This document shows, piece after piece, positions 1 through 6,993 of a stretch of DNA of 12,210 bases. The position numbers and the translations under genes are program-made. The notes below the pieces were generated by a model. The model was not told the origin of the DNA. It saw nothing but the letters and a program-made list of their open reading frames with translations, and did not search any database. The stretch is taken from assembly GCA_947367285.1 (NCBI GenBank), contig CANBDB010000033.1, positions 1 to 12,210 of the forward strand, in the 5' to 3' direction. Positions within the stretch are counted from its first letter, which is position 1. Each line of letters begins with the position of its first letter. The DNA comes from an uncultured Clostridia bacterium (lineage in GTDB: Bacteria > Bacillota > Clostridia > Oscillospirales > CAG-272).

Positions 1-1472
1 GTGACCAATTTATCAAATAAAGTATATATTAATAATCCGGCTGTCATTGAGAAAATAGCGGATAAGAATGATTTTCCAAATAATTCATAAATAGAATTGA
101 TTTTTTCAGATTTTTTAAGAATGAAATATATATTGATGCACACTATAGCAGTTGTTGATACAAAGGTACTAATTGGCGCACCGTAAATATTGATTCGGCG
201 GTTGCCTATCAATATAAAGGATAAAGCTAGCTTGATAACCGTTCCAATTATCATACTAATAATGGGTTTCTTGACTTCTTTGTATGCGTGAAGTATAGCA
301 TTGGTTATTGTTATCATAGCGGACATAAACACCGAGACACCGAGTATTGAAAGTAGTGGAGCCGTGTATTCAATTTCGTTAATTTGAGATGCAAATATGA
401 GTCCGAGAATTTGCTTACTAAATACGGCAACGCCAAGACCGGTAGGAAGTGCAATTAGTCCCGTCATTTTGAAAGAAATCGAAACCGCTTCCCTCTCTTT
501 GCTTTTATCCGCTCGTTCAATAGCTGATGCGAGGAGAGGCACGAGAGGAAGTGCTATAGCCGATATTATTGTTGATGGCAAATTATAAATAGATACCGCC
601 ATGGTGCTATAGGCGCCGTAAACAGCATTTGCCTGGGCTTCGGTATATCCTATATCATTGAGCCTTCCCAATATCATAGTCATATCAATTAGCTTTGTTA
701 GGCTCAAAATTGTTGAGCTTATTGTAATGGGCAAAGCAATTGCGAGAAGCTGTTTGGCAAGAGAAGATTTCTTTTCTTGAAAATTATCTTTTATGCTTGT
801 TTCGTATTTGATTTTGTGAAAAAGTTTATATAGCCCAAGATATAGTAATGAAGCACCTACACCAAGAGAAAGTCCCAAAATTGCAAAAGCAGCAACCTCG
901 GGTATGGTGCGTCCTTTATTAATCGCCATAATAGCAAAGCATAGTCCGAGAAGCAATTTGCCTAAAGCCTCGATTATTTGTGATACCGCAGTGGGCAGCA
1001 TTATTTGGTGTCCTTGAAAATAACCACGAATCGCACTACTAATGCAAATCATAAATATAGTTGGCGAAATTGCAAGAATGGAATATGCTGCGGATGCATT
1101 ATTGATCATATGTGCCAACTCTCTATGGAAAATACCCATTAGAAGAGTTCCTATAAGACCAATTGCAGCAAGGAGAATTAAAGAAATCTTATATATTCTC
1201 TTGATATTTTTTATTCTGTTGTGAGTAGCATTTTCAGATATGAGAATTGAAATTGCTACAGGAATACCGGTTGTAGAAATAACAAAGAAGATTGAATATA
1301 TCTCGTAAGCTGAGTTGAAGTATCCCATACCTTCAGCTCCGAGATATGTCATCATAGGGATCTTATAAAATAACCCTATTATTTTTACAATAAATGTAGA
1401 AAAAGCGAGAATTGCAACACCCGAGAAAAACCGATTACCGTAATTCTTTTTCTCTTGTGGGATAGTTGACAT
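1..1472 (-). CDS. SpoVB-like polysaccharide/lipid-linked precursor flippase (MOP superfamily), 3' end cut by window edge
   Basis: A multispanning membrane protein reads without a stop from an ATG at 1472 to the left edge; 490 codons are visible and the C-terminus is missing. The N-terminus has the SpoVB/MviN-type pattern: a short polar leader, a first helix containing VKIIGLFYKIP, then LGAEGMGYFNSAYEIY and TGIPVAIS. Roughly a dozen hydrophobic segments follow, with another family-like stretch around ALPLVPLLASAIER. Members flip lipid-linked saccharides (lipid II, O-unit or spore-cortex precursors) across the cytoplasmic membrane; the substrate cannot be told from sequence. SpoVB proteins are usually a little over 500 residues, so most of the gene is here. 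The start is supported by AGGAGG seven bases upstream. It follows the amidohydrolase by 28 bases and is probably the same transcript. A role in sporulation is not implied by homology alone; a MurJ-like or polysaccharide role is equally possible. Confidence 0.86.
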   Translation of the reverse strand, partial: MSTIPQEKKNYGNRFFSGVAILAFSTFIVKIIGLFYKIPMMTYLGAEGMGYFNSAYEIYSIFFVISTTGIPVAISILISENATHNRIKNIKRIYKISLILLAAIGLIGTLLMGIFHRELAHMINNASAAYSILAISPTIFMICISSAIRGYFQGHQIMLPTAVSQIIEALGKLLLGLCFAIMAINKGRTIPEVAAFAILGLSLGVGASLLYLGLYKLFHKIKYETSIKDNFQEKKSSLAKQLLAIALPITISSTILSLTKLIDMTMILGRLNDIGYTEAQANAVYGAYSTMAVSIYNLPSTIISAIALPLVPLLASAIERADKSKEREAVSISFKMTGLIALPTGLGVAVFSKQILGLIFASQINEIEYTAPLLSILGVSVFMSAMITITNAILHAYKEVKKPIISMIIGTVIKLALSFILIGNRRINIYGAPISTFVSTTAIVCINIYFILKKSEKINSIYELFGKSFLSAIFSMTAGLLIYTLFDKLV

Positions 1473-1500
1473 ATTCTCGCCTCCTATAAATTTTTATTTA

Positions 1501-2787
1501 TCAATCAAAATAATGCTCGCAAATATCATCAAACTCGTATGTTAAGCGTTCAATATCAATTGTCTTAAACTCGCCATTGTGATAGAGTATATCACCATCA
1601 ACCATAGTCAAAAGGACATTAAACGAATTTGCACTGTACGAGAGCGTATTGTAAGTATTAAAGCACGGTTTATTATTGATTGCATTGAGGTCTATCATAA
1701 CAATGTCAGCTCTGTTTCCAACCTTAAGCTTACCGCAATCATTTCTTCCCTGAGAAAGTGCACCGTTAAGAGTTGCAAGATTTAACATTTGGGGAGCCTT
1801 TGTAGCCTCGGCATCACGGTTAACACCTTTGTGCAAAACAGAAGCAAGCTGATATTCTCTCATTATATCGAGAGTATTGTTGGATGCCGCACCGTCGGTT
1901 CCAAGAGATACGCATACACCCTTCTCAAGCAACTTGGGGAGACGCGCCACACCGCTACCAAGCTTTAAGTTGCTGGTCGCATTATGTGATACAAATGCTC
2001 CATGCTCGCGTAGGATGTCCATATCATTGTCAGTAACATAGACACAGTGTGCGAGTGTTGTTGGAGATAATAATACTCCGGTATCAAGGAAATACTCAAC
2101 GGGAGTCATTCCGTGTCTTTGTATACATTCAAGGTGCTCATTCTCACTTTCAGAGGCGTGAAGTTGCATTCTAAGCCCTTGAGATTTAGTATATTCAGCT
2201 ACCTCGCGAATATACCTTTCCTGATTGGTATACTCCGCATGAAGTGACATATCCATTATTAATCTACCATTATTAGCACCATTGTATTGGCTAATCCATG
2301 CGATAGATTCATTAAATCGCCAATCCCCTTTGATTGTTGAATCTTCGGAGAAGGAAACGAGAGATCTTGAGAGGTTGGCCTTAATACCCGTTTCAATAAC
2401 TGATTCGGCAACTGAACCCACAAACATATACATGTCCGAAAAAGATACTATGCCGTTTTTCAACATCTCAGCGATTGCATATTTAGAAGCGACGCGAACG
2501 TTTTTGTCGTTTAGACGCTCTTCAGCAGGATATATCTTTTCGTTAAGCCAGCGAGCGAGAGGGAGATCTTCTCCAATTCCTCTGAACATTGACATTGCAG
2601 CATGACAATGGGAGTTGTAGAATCCGGGGATCAAAAGGTTTCCTTGACCGTTAATAACTTGATCATATTCCGAAGGCTTTTCCAAACCAATATACGAAAT
2701 AAATGCTCCATCAGTCAAAAGATATATATGCTTATCCTCATATCCATATTCCTCAGGAATTCTTATATTTTCAAATAATATTTTCAT
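1501..2787 (-). CDS. mtaD: Amidohydrolase, MTA/SAH (adenosine) deaminase-like
   Basis: A 428-residue cytosolic metal-dependent amidohydrolase of the TRZ/ATZ–MtaD group. These enzymes remove the 6-amino group from S-adenosylhomocysteine, 5'-methylthioadenosine or adenosine, giving the inosyl products. The metal and catalytic residues are visible in order: HCH at residues 60-62 after PGFYNS, H183, H210 with E213 in LHASES, H247 in TLAHCVY, and D298 in LGTDGAASNN. The stretch RGIGEDLPLARWL after HCH is typical of the MTA/SAH deaminase branch rather than of chlorohydrolases or guanine deaminase. Length is normal for the family. The ATG at 2787 is preceded by AAGGAG with good spacing. It starts 14 bases after hemZ ends. 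The exact substrate is an inference; other nucleoside or pterin-like substrates are known among relatives. The symbol is given for the family, not as proof of substrate. Confidence 0.84.
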   Translation of the reverse strand: MKILFENIRIPEEYGYEDKHIYLLTDGAFISYIGLEKPSEYDQVINGQGNLLIPGFYNSHCHAAMSMFRGIGEDLPLARWLNEKIYPAEERLNDKNVRVASKYAIAEMLKNGIVSFSDMYMFVGSVAESVIETGIKANLSRSLVSFSEDSTIKGDWRFNESIAWISQYNGANNGRLIMDMSLHAEYTNQERYIREVAEYTKSQGLRMQLHASESENEHLECIQRHGMTPVEYFLDTGVLLSPTTLAHCVYVTDNDMDILREHGAFVSHNATSNLKLGSGVARLPKLLEKGVCVSLGTDGAASNNTLDIMREYQLASVLHKGVNRDAEATKAPQMLNLATLNGALSQGRNDCGKLKVGNRADIVMIDLNAINNKPCFNTYNTLSYSANSFNVLLTMVDGDILYHNGEFKTIDIERLTYEFDDICEHYFD

Positions 2788-2801
2788 AGAAGTCTCCTTA
2801 T

Positions 2802-4286
2802 TTAGTGGGATTCATAGAACTTTTTGATTTCATCAATTACCTGCTCTCCCGTATTATTTTCAAGATATTCATACGGGTATTTGGGGTTAAAGTGTCTTAT
2901 AATTTTTGTTGAAGCAATATTTGCGGGATAATACTCAACAAGTTTGGTTACCGCTCCTGCACCAACCGCAAGAATTGAATGAACCTCTTCCATCATGTAA
3001 ATGTTGTAAAGTCCCTCGGTTCCCTCCTGAGCAAAACCAACGTTTTCGTAATTGCCTACTGTGTTCTTTTGTCTATACATATAGTAAGGAACATATCCTG
3101 CAGCTTGCGCTCTCAGCTGTGAATAATCTACACATTTGCCTGCATCACCGCCGCGTATGGAGTAAATATTTTGGTTTTGAGCGAGAATATCTGCGGCCTT
3201 TTTTACACAGAAAGTATGTACGGTAATATTTTCGGGTTCAAGAGCTATTATTTTATCAAATGTAGCCGAGAAATGCTTGAAATTATCACCGGGTAGACCT
3301 GCAATGAGGTCGGTATTAATGCATTTTATGCCGGAACGTTTAGCAATCTCAAATGCTCTATAGAACTCCTCAGTGGTGTGATTTCTGCCGATAGACTTAA
3401 CGACTTGCTCATTCAGAGATTGTGGATTTACGCTAATACGTGTGATTCCATAATTGTAAGCCACAGCCAATTTTTCTGCCGTTATAGTATCGGGACGGCC
3501 GCCTTCGAGCGTAAATTCCTCAAGAGAATTTACATCCACCTTGGAATCAATTAAAGAAAGAATCTTTTCTAACTGCTCAGCAGTGAGAATGGTTGGTGTG
3601 CCGCCGCCAATATAAATTGTTTTTAGATTGAGTTTAAGCTCATTTATAGTATCCAACACTGCTGAAAGATCCTTGATAAGCTTTTCCAAATAATCAGGGA
3701 TTAAGGATAAAAGCTTAGGCGTGGTATAGGATACAAATGAACAATATGAGCATCTCGATGGGCAAAAAGGTATTGAAATATACACGCTGCAATCACGGAT
3801 ATTGGGAGTTCCCATAATCTTTTGTTCCCTGCGTGCTATATCAGTAGCAAGAGCTGCTTTTTTAGGAATAACGAAGTAATCGTTATTGAGAATTTTTCTA
3901 ACCTTAGTCTTGCTATTTCCGTTAAGAAGCATCTCCATTGCAACCTTTGAAGGTCTAACACCCGTGAGCATACCCCAAGATGGCCGATAACCCAAAAGCT
4001 CGCTACCAACCGCAAGAACAACGTTTCCGGCAGCTATCTTAGCGGTTCGTTGTTTGGTTCTTTCGGGAATAAACTCCACGTTCTTCTCTGCTTCAGCGGT
4101 TTTACCTTGATAGGTAAGAATCGCTTTGGCATAAGAGCCCGTTTCACTATTTTCCACGTGAACACTCATTACGGGAGTGTCTTCGGTTATTTCTTGATTT
4201 TCAGTGAATTTTTCACCCGGAAAGAATATCATACATAACGTTTGAACGTAGAATGAATTTATATCACCGGTTACAGTAAGTTTCAT
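2802..4286 (-). CDS. hemZ: HemZ, oxygen-independent coproporphyrinogen III oxidase-like radical SAM protein
   Basis: A 494-residue radical SAM enzyme of the HemZ branch of the HemN family. The [4Fe-4S]-binding CX3CX2C motif is C175, C179 and C182 in IPFCPSRCSYCSF. The SAM-binding glycine stretch is YIGGGTP at about 225-231, and EGGRPDT at 261-267 matches the HemZ form of the later SAM-contact motif. The roughly 170-residue N-terminal extension, with WGMLTGVRPSK near 104-114, is the feature separating HemZ from ordinary HemN/HemW. HemN-type enzymes decarboxylate coproporphyrinogen III anaerobically; for HemZ this activity is inferred by homology and the true substrate is less certain. The start is supported by AGGAG seven bases upstream. 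It lies 21 bases after dtd, an adjacency known in clostridia. No other haem-pathway gene is in the window, so participation in haem synthesis cannot be judged. Confidence 0.92.
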   Translation of the reverse strand: MKLTVTGDINSFYVQTLCMIFFPGEKFTENQEITEDTPVMSVHVENSETGSYAKAILTYQGKTAEAEKNVEFIPERTKQRTAKIAAGNVVLAVGSELLGYRPSWGMLTGVRPSKVAMEMLLNGNSKTKVRKILNNDYFVIPKKAALATDIARREQKIMGTPNIRDCSVYISIPFCPSRCSYCSFVSYTTPKLLSLIPDYLEKLIKDLSAVLDTINELKLNLKTIYIGGGTPTILTAEQLEKILSLIDSKVDVNSLEEFTLEGGRPDTITAEKLAVAYNYGITRISVNPQSLNEQVVKSIGRNHTTEEFYRAFEIAKRSGIKCINTDLIAGLPGDNFKHFSATFDKIIALEPENITVHTFCVKKAADILAQNQNIYSIRGGDAGKCVDYSQLRAQAAGYVPYYMYRQKNTVGNYENVGFAQEGTEGLYNIYMMEEVHSILAVGAGAVTKLVEYYPANIASTKIIRHFNPKYPYEYLENNTGEQVIDEIKKFYESH

Positions 4287-4307
4287 TTGTCGTCTCCTGA
4301 AATTGAG

Positions 4308-4757
4308 TTATTTTAAAGCATTGCTATCCATTACTATTGTGACGGGACCGTCATTTAGTATATTTACCTGCATATCCGCACCGAATCTACCGGTTTCAAC
4401 GTGTCCGATTTCAGCACGCATAAGCTCCACAAAATACTCATAAAGAGGGATTGCAACCGAGGGTTCTGCTGCGCCAAAATAATCGGGTCGGTTACCCTTC
4501 TTATAATTTGCTAAAAGCGTAAATTGCGAAACAACCAATGCCTGTCCGCTTACGTCTTTAACGGAAAGATTCATTTTGCCATTTTCATCGCAAAAGATGC
4601 GAAGTTTTGCGATTTTAGTTGCAAGAAGGCGTGCATCTTGCTCGGTATCGCCTTTTGCCACACCAAGCAAGATCATAAGACCCTTTTCGCATTCGCCGCA
4701 AACTGAACCGTCTATTGTAACACTTGAATTCAGTACTCTTTGAATAACTGCTATCAT
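4308..4757 (-). CDS. dtd: D-aminoacyl-tRNA deacylase
   Basis: A 149-residue protein matching the usual DTD length. It hydrolyses D-aminoacyl-tRNA (and in known homologues also glycyl-tRNA-Ala) to recycle tRNA and keep D-amino acids out of translation. Visible hallmarks are the N-terminal MIAVIQRV, the active-site SQFTL stretch at about 77-81 followed by ANYKKGNRPDYFGAAEP, and the Gly-cisPro motif in NDGPVTI near 134-140, preceded by TGRFGADMQV. All catalytic elements look intact. The ribosome binding site is modest (AAGGA eight bases before the ATG). The gene begins 17 bases after the rel stop codon, the classic rel–dtd adjacency of Firmicutes, which suggests co-transcription. Confidence 0.96.
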   Translation of the reverse strand: MIAVIQRVLNSSVTIDGSVCGECEKGLMILLGVAKGDTEQDARLLATKIAKLRIFCDENGKMNLSVKDVSGQALVVSQFTLLANYKKGNRPDYFGAAEPSVAIPLYEYFVELMRAEIGHVETGRFGADMQVNILNDGPVTIVMDSNALK

Positions 4758-4774
4758 AATAAATTTCCTTAAAA

Positions 4775-6982
4775 TTAATTTACAAATCCTCTCGATACGT
4801 CGTATATACCGGGGATGGAACGCAATCTTGAAACGATTGAGCTATAGTGATCGGTGTTTTTACATCCGACCTTGAGAGATACGAGAGAGCCACCCGAGGA
4901 CGTTTGCACATTGATTTGCAAAATGTCAACGCGCATATCGGCGAGTGCTACGGAGATATCCGCAAGCATACCGATTCTATCATCAACACGAAGCTGGAGA
5001 TGTGCCTCGAACAAGCTTCTCTTTGCATTGGAGTCCTCATCCCAAGTAGCAGTAACCCAACGATCTGCGTATTCAGGATTATTTTTGCCTGTAATAACAT
5101 TGGGACAGTCGTGCTTGTGGATAGAAATGCCATAGCCCTTTGTAATAAATCCAACAACCTTATCACCTGGTAACGGATTGCAACATTTCGCAAATTTAAC
5201 ACTGCATCCTGATTCTCCATCCACAATAATTCCGCTATTGGAGCGAATCTTTTTGGGTTTAGAAGTAACCATTGTCTCCTCAGTGACTACGGGCGCCACC
5301 TCAGCAGGAGCAATTATCTTGCCGACTTCATCAATAATCTTATTTCTTACCTTGGAAATCGGCAATCCGCCGTAACCAATTGTATTGTAAAGATCGTCAG
5401 CGGTCGCAAATCCGTTTCTTACCGCAACATTTTCAACAGCTTCGGTACGAATTGCCTCATTCACGATGTAACCGGCTTTTTTAATTTCACCCTCAATCAT
5501 TGAGCGACCAAGGATAATATTGTCAGCTCGCTTCTCTTTCTTGAACCATTGACGAATTCTATTCTTGGCATCACTCGTTGTAACGATCTTGAGCCAATCT
5601 CGGCTCGGTCCCTTGGATGATGAGGATGTCAAGATTTCTACGATTTCACCATTTTGAAGAACTCTATCAATGGGGACAATCATACCGTTTATCTTCGCAC
5701 CGATCATTTTGTGACCTACGGCACTGTGTATTGCATAAGCAAAGTCAATTACAGTTGCGCCCTGCGGAAGAGCCATAACGTCTCCCTTGGGTGTAAATAC
5801 GAAGGTTTCGTCATGGAATATATCAATCTTGAGCGCCTGCATAAATTCCTCAGGGTCGCGAGTTTCGTCCTCAGTTTCAAGAAGGCGAGAAATCCACTCA
5901 AGCTTCTTATCGATTTCTTCCTTGGACTTTTCACCCGACTTATATTTCCAGTGAGCAGCCACACCGTATTCAGCTATATGATGCATCTCCCAAGTTCTAA
6001 TTTGAACTTCAAAAGGAATACCGTATTTACCGATAACGGTTGTATGGAGAGATCGATACATATTCGGCTTAGGAGTAGAAATGTAGTCCTTAAATCGACC
6101 CGGAACGGAGTTAAACATCTCGTGAATTAATCCGAGTGCAGTATAACAATCGAGCTCGGTATCTACGATAATACGAAGCGCGTAAAAGTCAAAGATTTCA
6201 TCAAAGCTCTTATTTTGATTATACATCTTTTTGTATATACTGTAGGCGGTCTTGATACGTCCCTCAAGCGTGAATTTGATGTTGTTTTCACGAAGCTTTG
6301 TGTCAACCATTAAACGCACGTCTTCAATAAAATGTAAGCTCTGGCCATACTTCTTTTCAATATTAGTTCTTACCTCTTCGTAGCCGATGGGGTCAATATA
6401 TTTAAGACCGAGATTTTCAAGCTCTTGCTTGATTTTTTGCATACCGAGGCGGTGTGCAAGGGGTGCATAAACCTGCATTGTTTCAAGGGCGGTAATTCGT
6501 CTTTTAGCATCAGGCTTAGCATCAAGCGTTCTCATATTATGAACTCTATCGCAAAGCTTGATAAAGATAACTCTAACGTCCTTGGACATAGCAAGAAGCA
6601 TTTTTCTTAATGTTTCAATGTGTGCTTCTTCTTTATCTTCAACCTTGAGAGTAACGATTTTGGTGAGTCCGTCTACAAGCATAGAAACGTCCTGACCGAA
6701 GAGCTTTTCTATTTCTTTTAAATTAGTTTTTTCTGAGCAATCTTCTACGGTGTCGTGAAGTAATGCGGCGCATATGGAATCGGTATCAAGCTCAAGACCT
6801 GCAACGATTTCAGCAACAGCTATAGGATGTGAAATGTATGCATCTCCACTTGCACGAAATTGTCCTTCATGCAATTCATTTGCGTATTCATATGCTCTTT
6901 GTATTTTTTCGATATCATATTTTTTACCCGTTGCTTTCAGCATCGTGATAAGTTTATCGATACCATTATGAGTAGTGGACAT
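4775..6982 (-). CDS. rel: Bifunctional (p)ppGpp synthetase/hydrolase (Rel/SpoT family)
   Basis: A long RSH protein that makes and degrades (p)ppGpp, setting the stringent response at the ribosome. Numbering from an alternative ATG at 6994: the HD hydrolase domain has R47, H56, HD 80-81 and KLCDRVHN ending at N153. The synthetase domain has D269, RFKD 300-303 (the RXKD form of bifunctional enzymes), YRSLH near 313 and E329 in FEVQIRT. A TGS domain spans about 391-456, a zinc-finger domain has C604, C605, H626 and C630, and a C-terminal ACT domain covers about 661-739. Both activities should be intact. I chose the second ATG (6982), giving 735 residues, because GGAG sits six bases before it; the ATG at 6994 gives 739 residues, overlaps the recJ stop by one base and lacks a convincing site. 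The gene follows recJ directly, without the apt gene commonly found between them. Confidence 0.97.
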   Translation of the reverse strand: MSTTHNGIDKLITMLKATGKKYDIEKIQRAYEYANELHEGQFRASGDAYISHPIAVAEIVAGLELDTDSICAALLHDTVEDCSEKTNLKEIEKLFGQDVSMLVDGLTKIVTLKVEDKEEAHIETLRKMLLAMSKDVRVIFIKLCDRVHNMRTLDAKPDAKRRITALETMQVYAPLAHRLGMQKIKQELENLGLKYIDPIGYEEVRTNIEKKYGQSLHFIEDVRLMVDTKLRENNIKFTLEGRIKTAYSIYKKMYNQNKSFDEIFDFYALRIIVDTELDCYTALGLIHEMFNSVPGRFKDYISTPKPNMYRSLHTTVIGKYGIPFEVQIRTWEMHHIAEYGVAAHWKYKSGEKSKEEIDKKLEWISRLLETEDETRDPEEFMQALKIDIFHDETFVFTPKGDVMALPQGATVIDFAYAIHSAVGHKMIGAKINGMIVPIDRVLQNGEIVEILTSSSSKGPSRDWLKIVTTSDAKNRIRQWFKKEKRADNIILGRSMIEGEIKKAGYIVNEAIRTEAVENVAVRNGFATADDLYNTIGYGGLPISKVRNKIIDEVGKIIAPAEVAPVVTEETMVTSKPKKIRSNSGIIVDGESGCSVKFAKCCNPLPGDKVVGFITKGYGISIHKHDCPNVITGKNNPEYADRWVTATWDEDSNAKRSLFEAHLQLRVDDRIGMLADISVALADMRVDILQINVQTSSGGSLVSLKVGCKNTDHYSSIVSRLRSIPGIYDVSRGFVN

Positions 6983-6988
6983 AGTAGT

Positions 6989-6992
6989 CTCC
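6989..6992 (-). promoter_or_regulatory. Ribosome binding site that decides the rel start
   Basis: On the minus strand GGAG is followed by six bases (ACTACT) and the ATG at 6982. The upstream in-frame ATG at 6994 has only A/T-rich sequence before it and shares its first base with the recJ stop codon. The site itself lies just past the recJ TAA, so it is free of recJ coding sequence. This favours 6982 as the start; translational coupling at 6994 remains possible. Confidence 0.6.
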
Positions 6993-6993
6993 A

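Noticed and set aside
100..120. Repeated T-run (ttttttcagattttttaag) resembling a terminator tail
   Set aside because: It lies within the flippase reading frame, encoding a lysine-rich KKSEK stretch, and no stable GC stem precedes the run in either orientation.
1042..1224. Short plus-strand frame with a hydrophobic C-terminus inside the flippase gene
   Set aside because: The hydrophobicity arises from the complement of membrane-helix codons in the flippase; there is no convincing ribosome binding site or context.
4287..4307. Intergenic gaps searched for terminators, riboswitches or tRNA genes
   Set aside because: None of the gaps in the array exceeds 28 bases, too short for such elements; they hold only ribosome binding sites.
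5654..6130. A 158-codon open frame on the plus strand inside rel
   Set aside because: It is antisense to the highly conserved synthetase domain of rel, has no recognisable domain and lies wholly within a real gene; it is a shadow frame.
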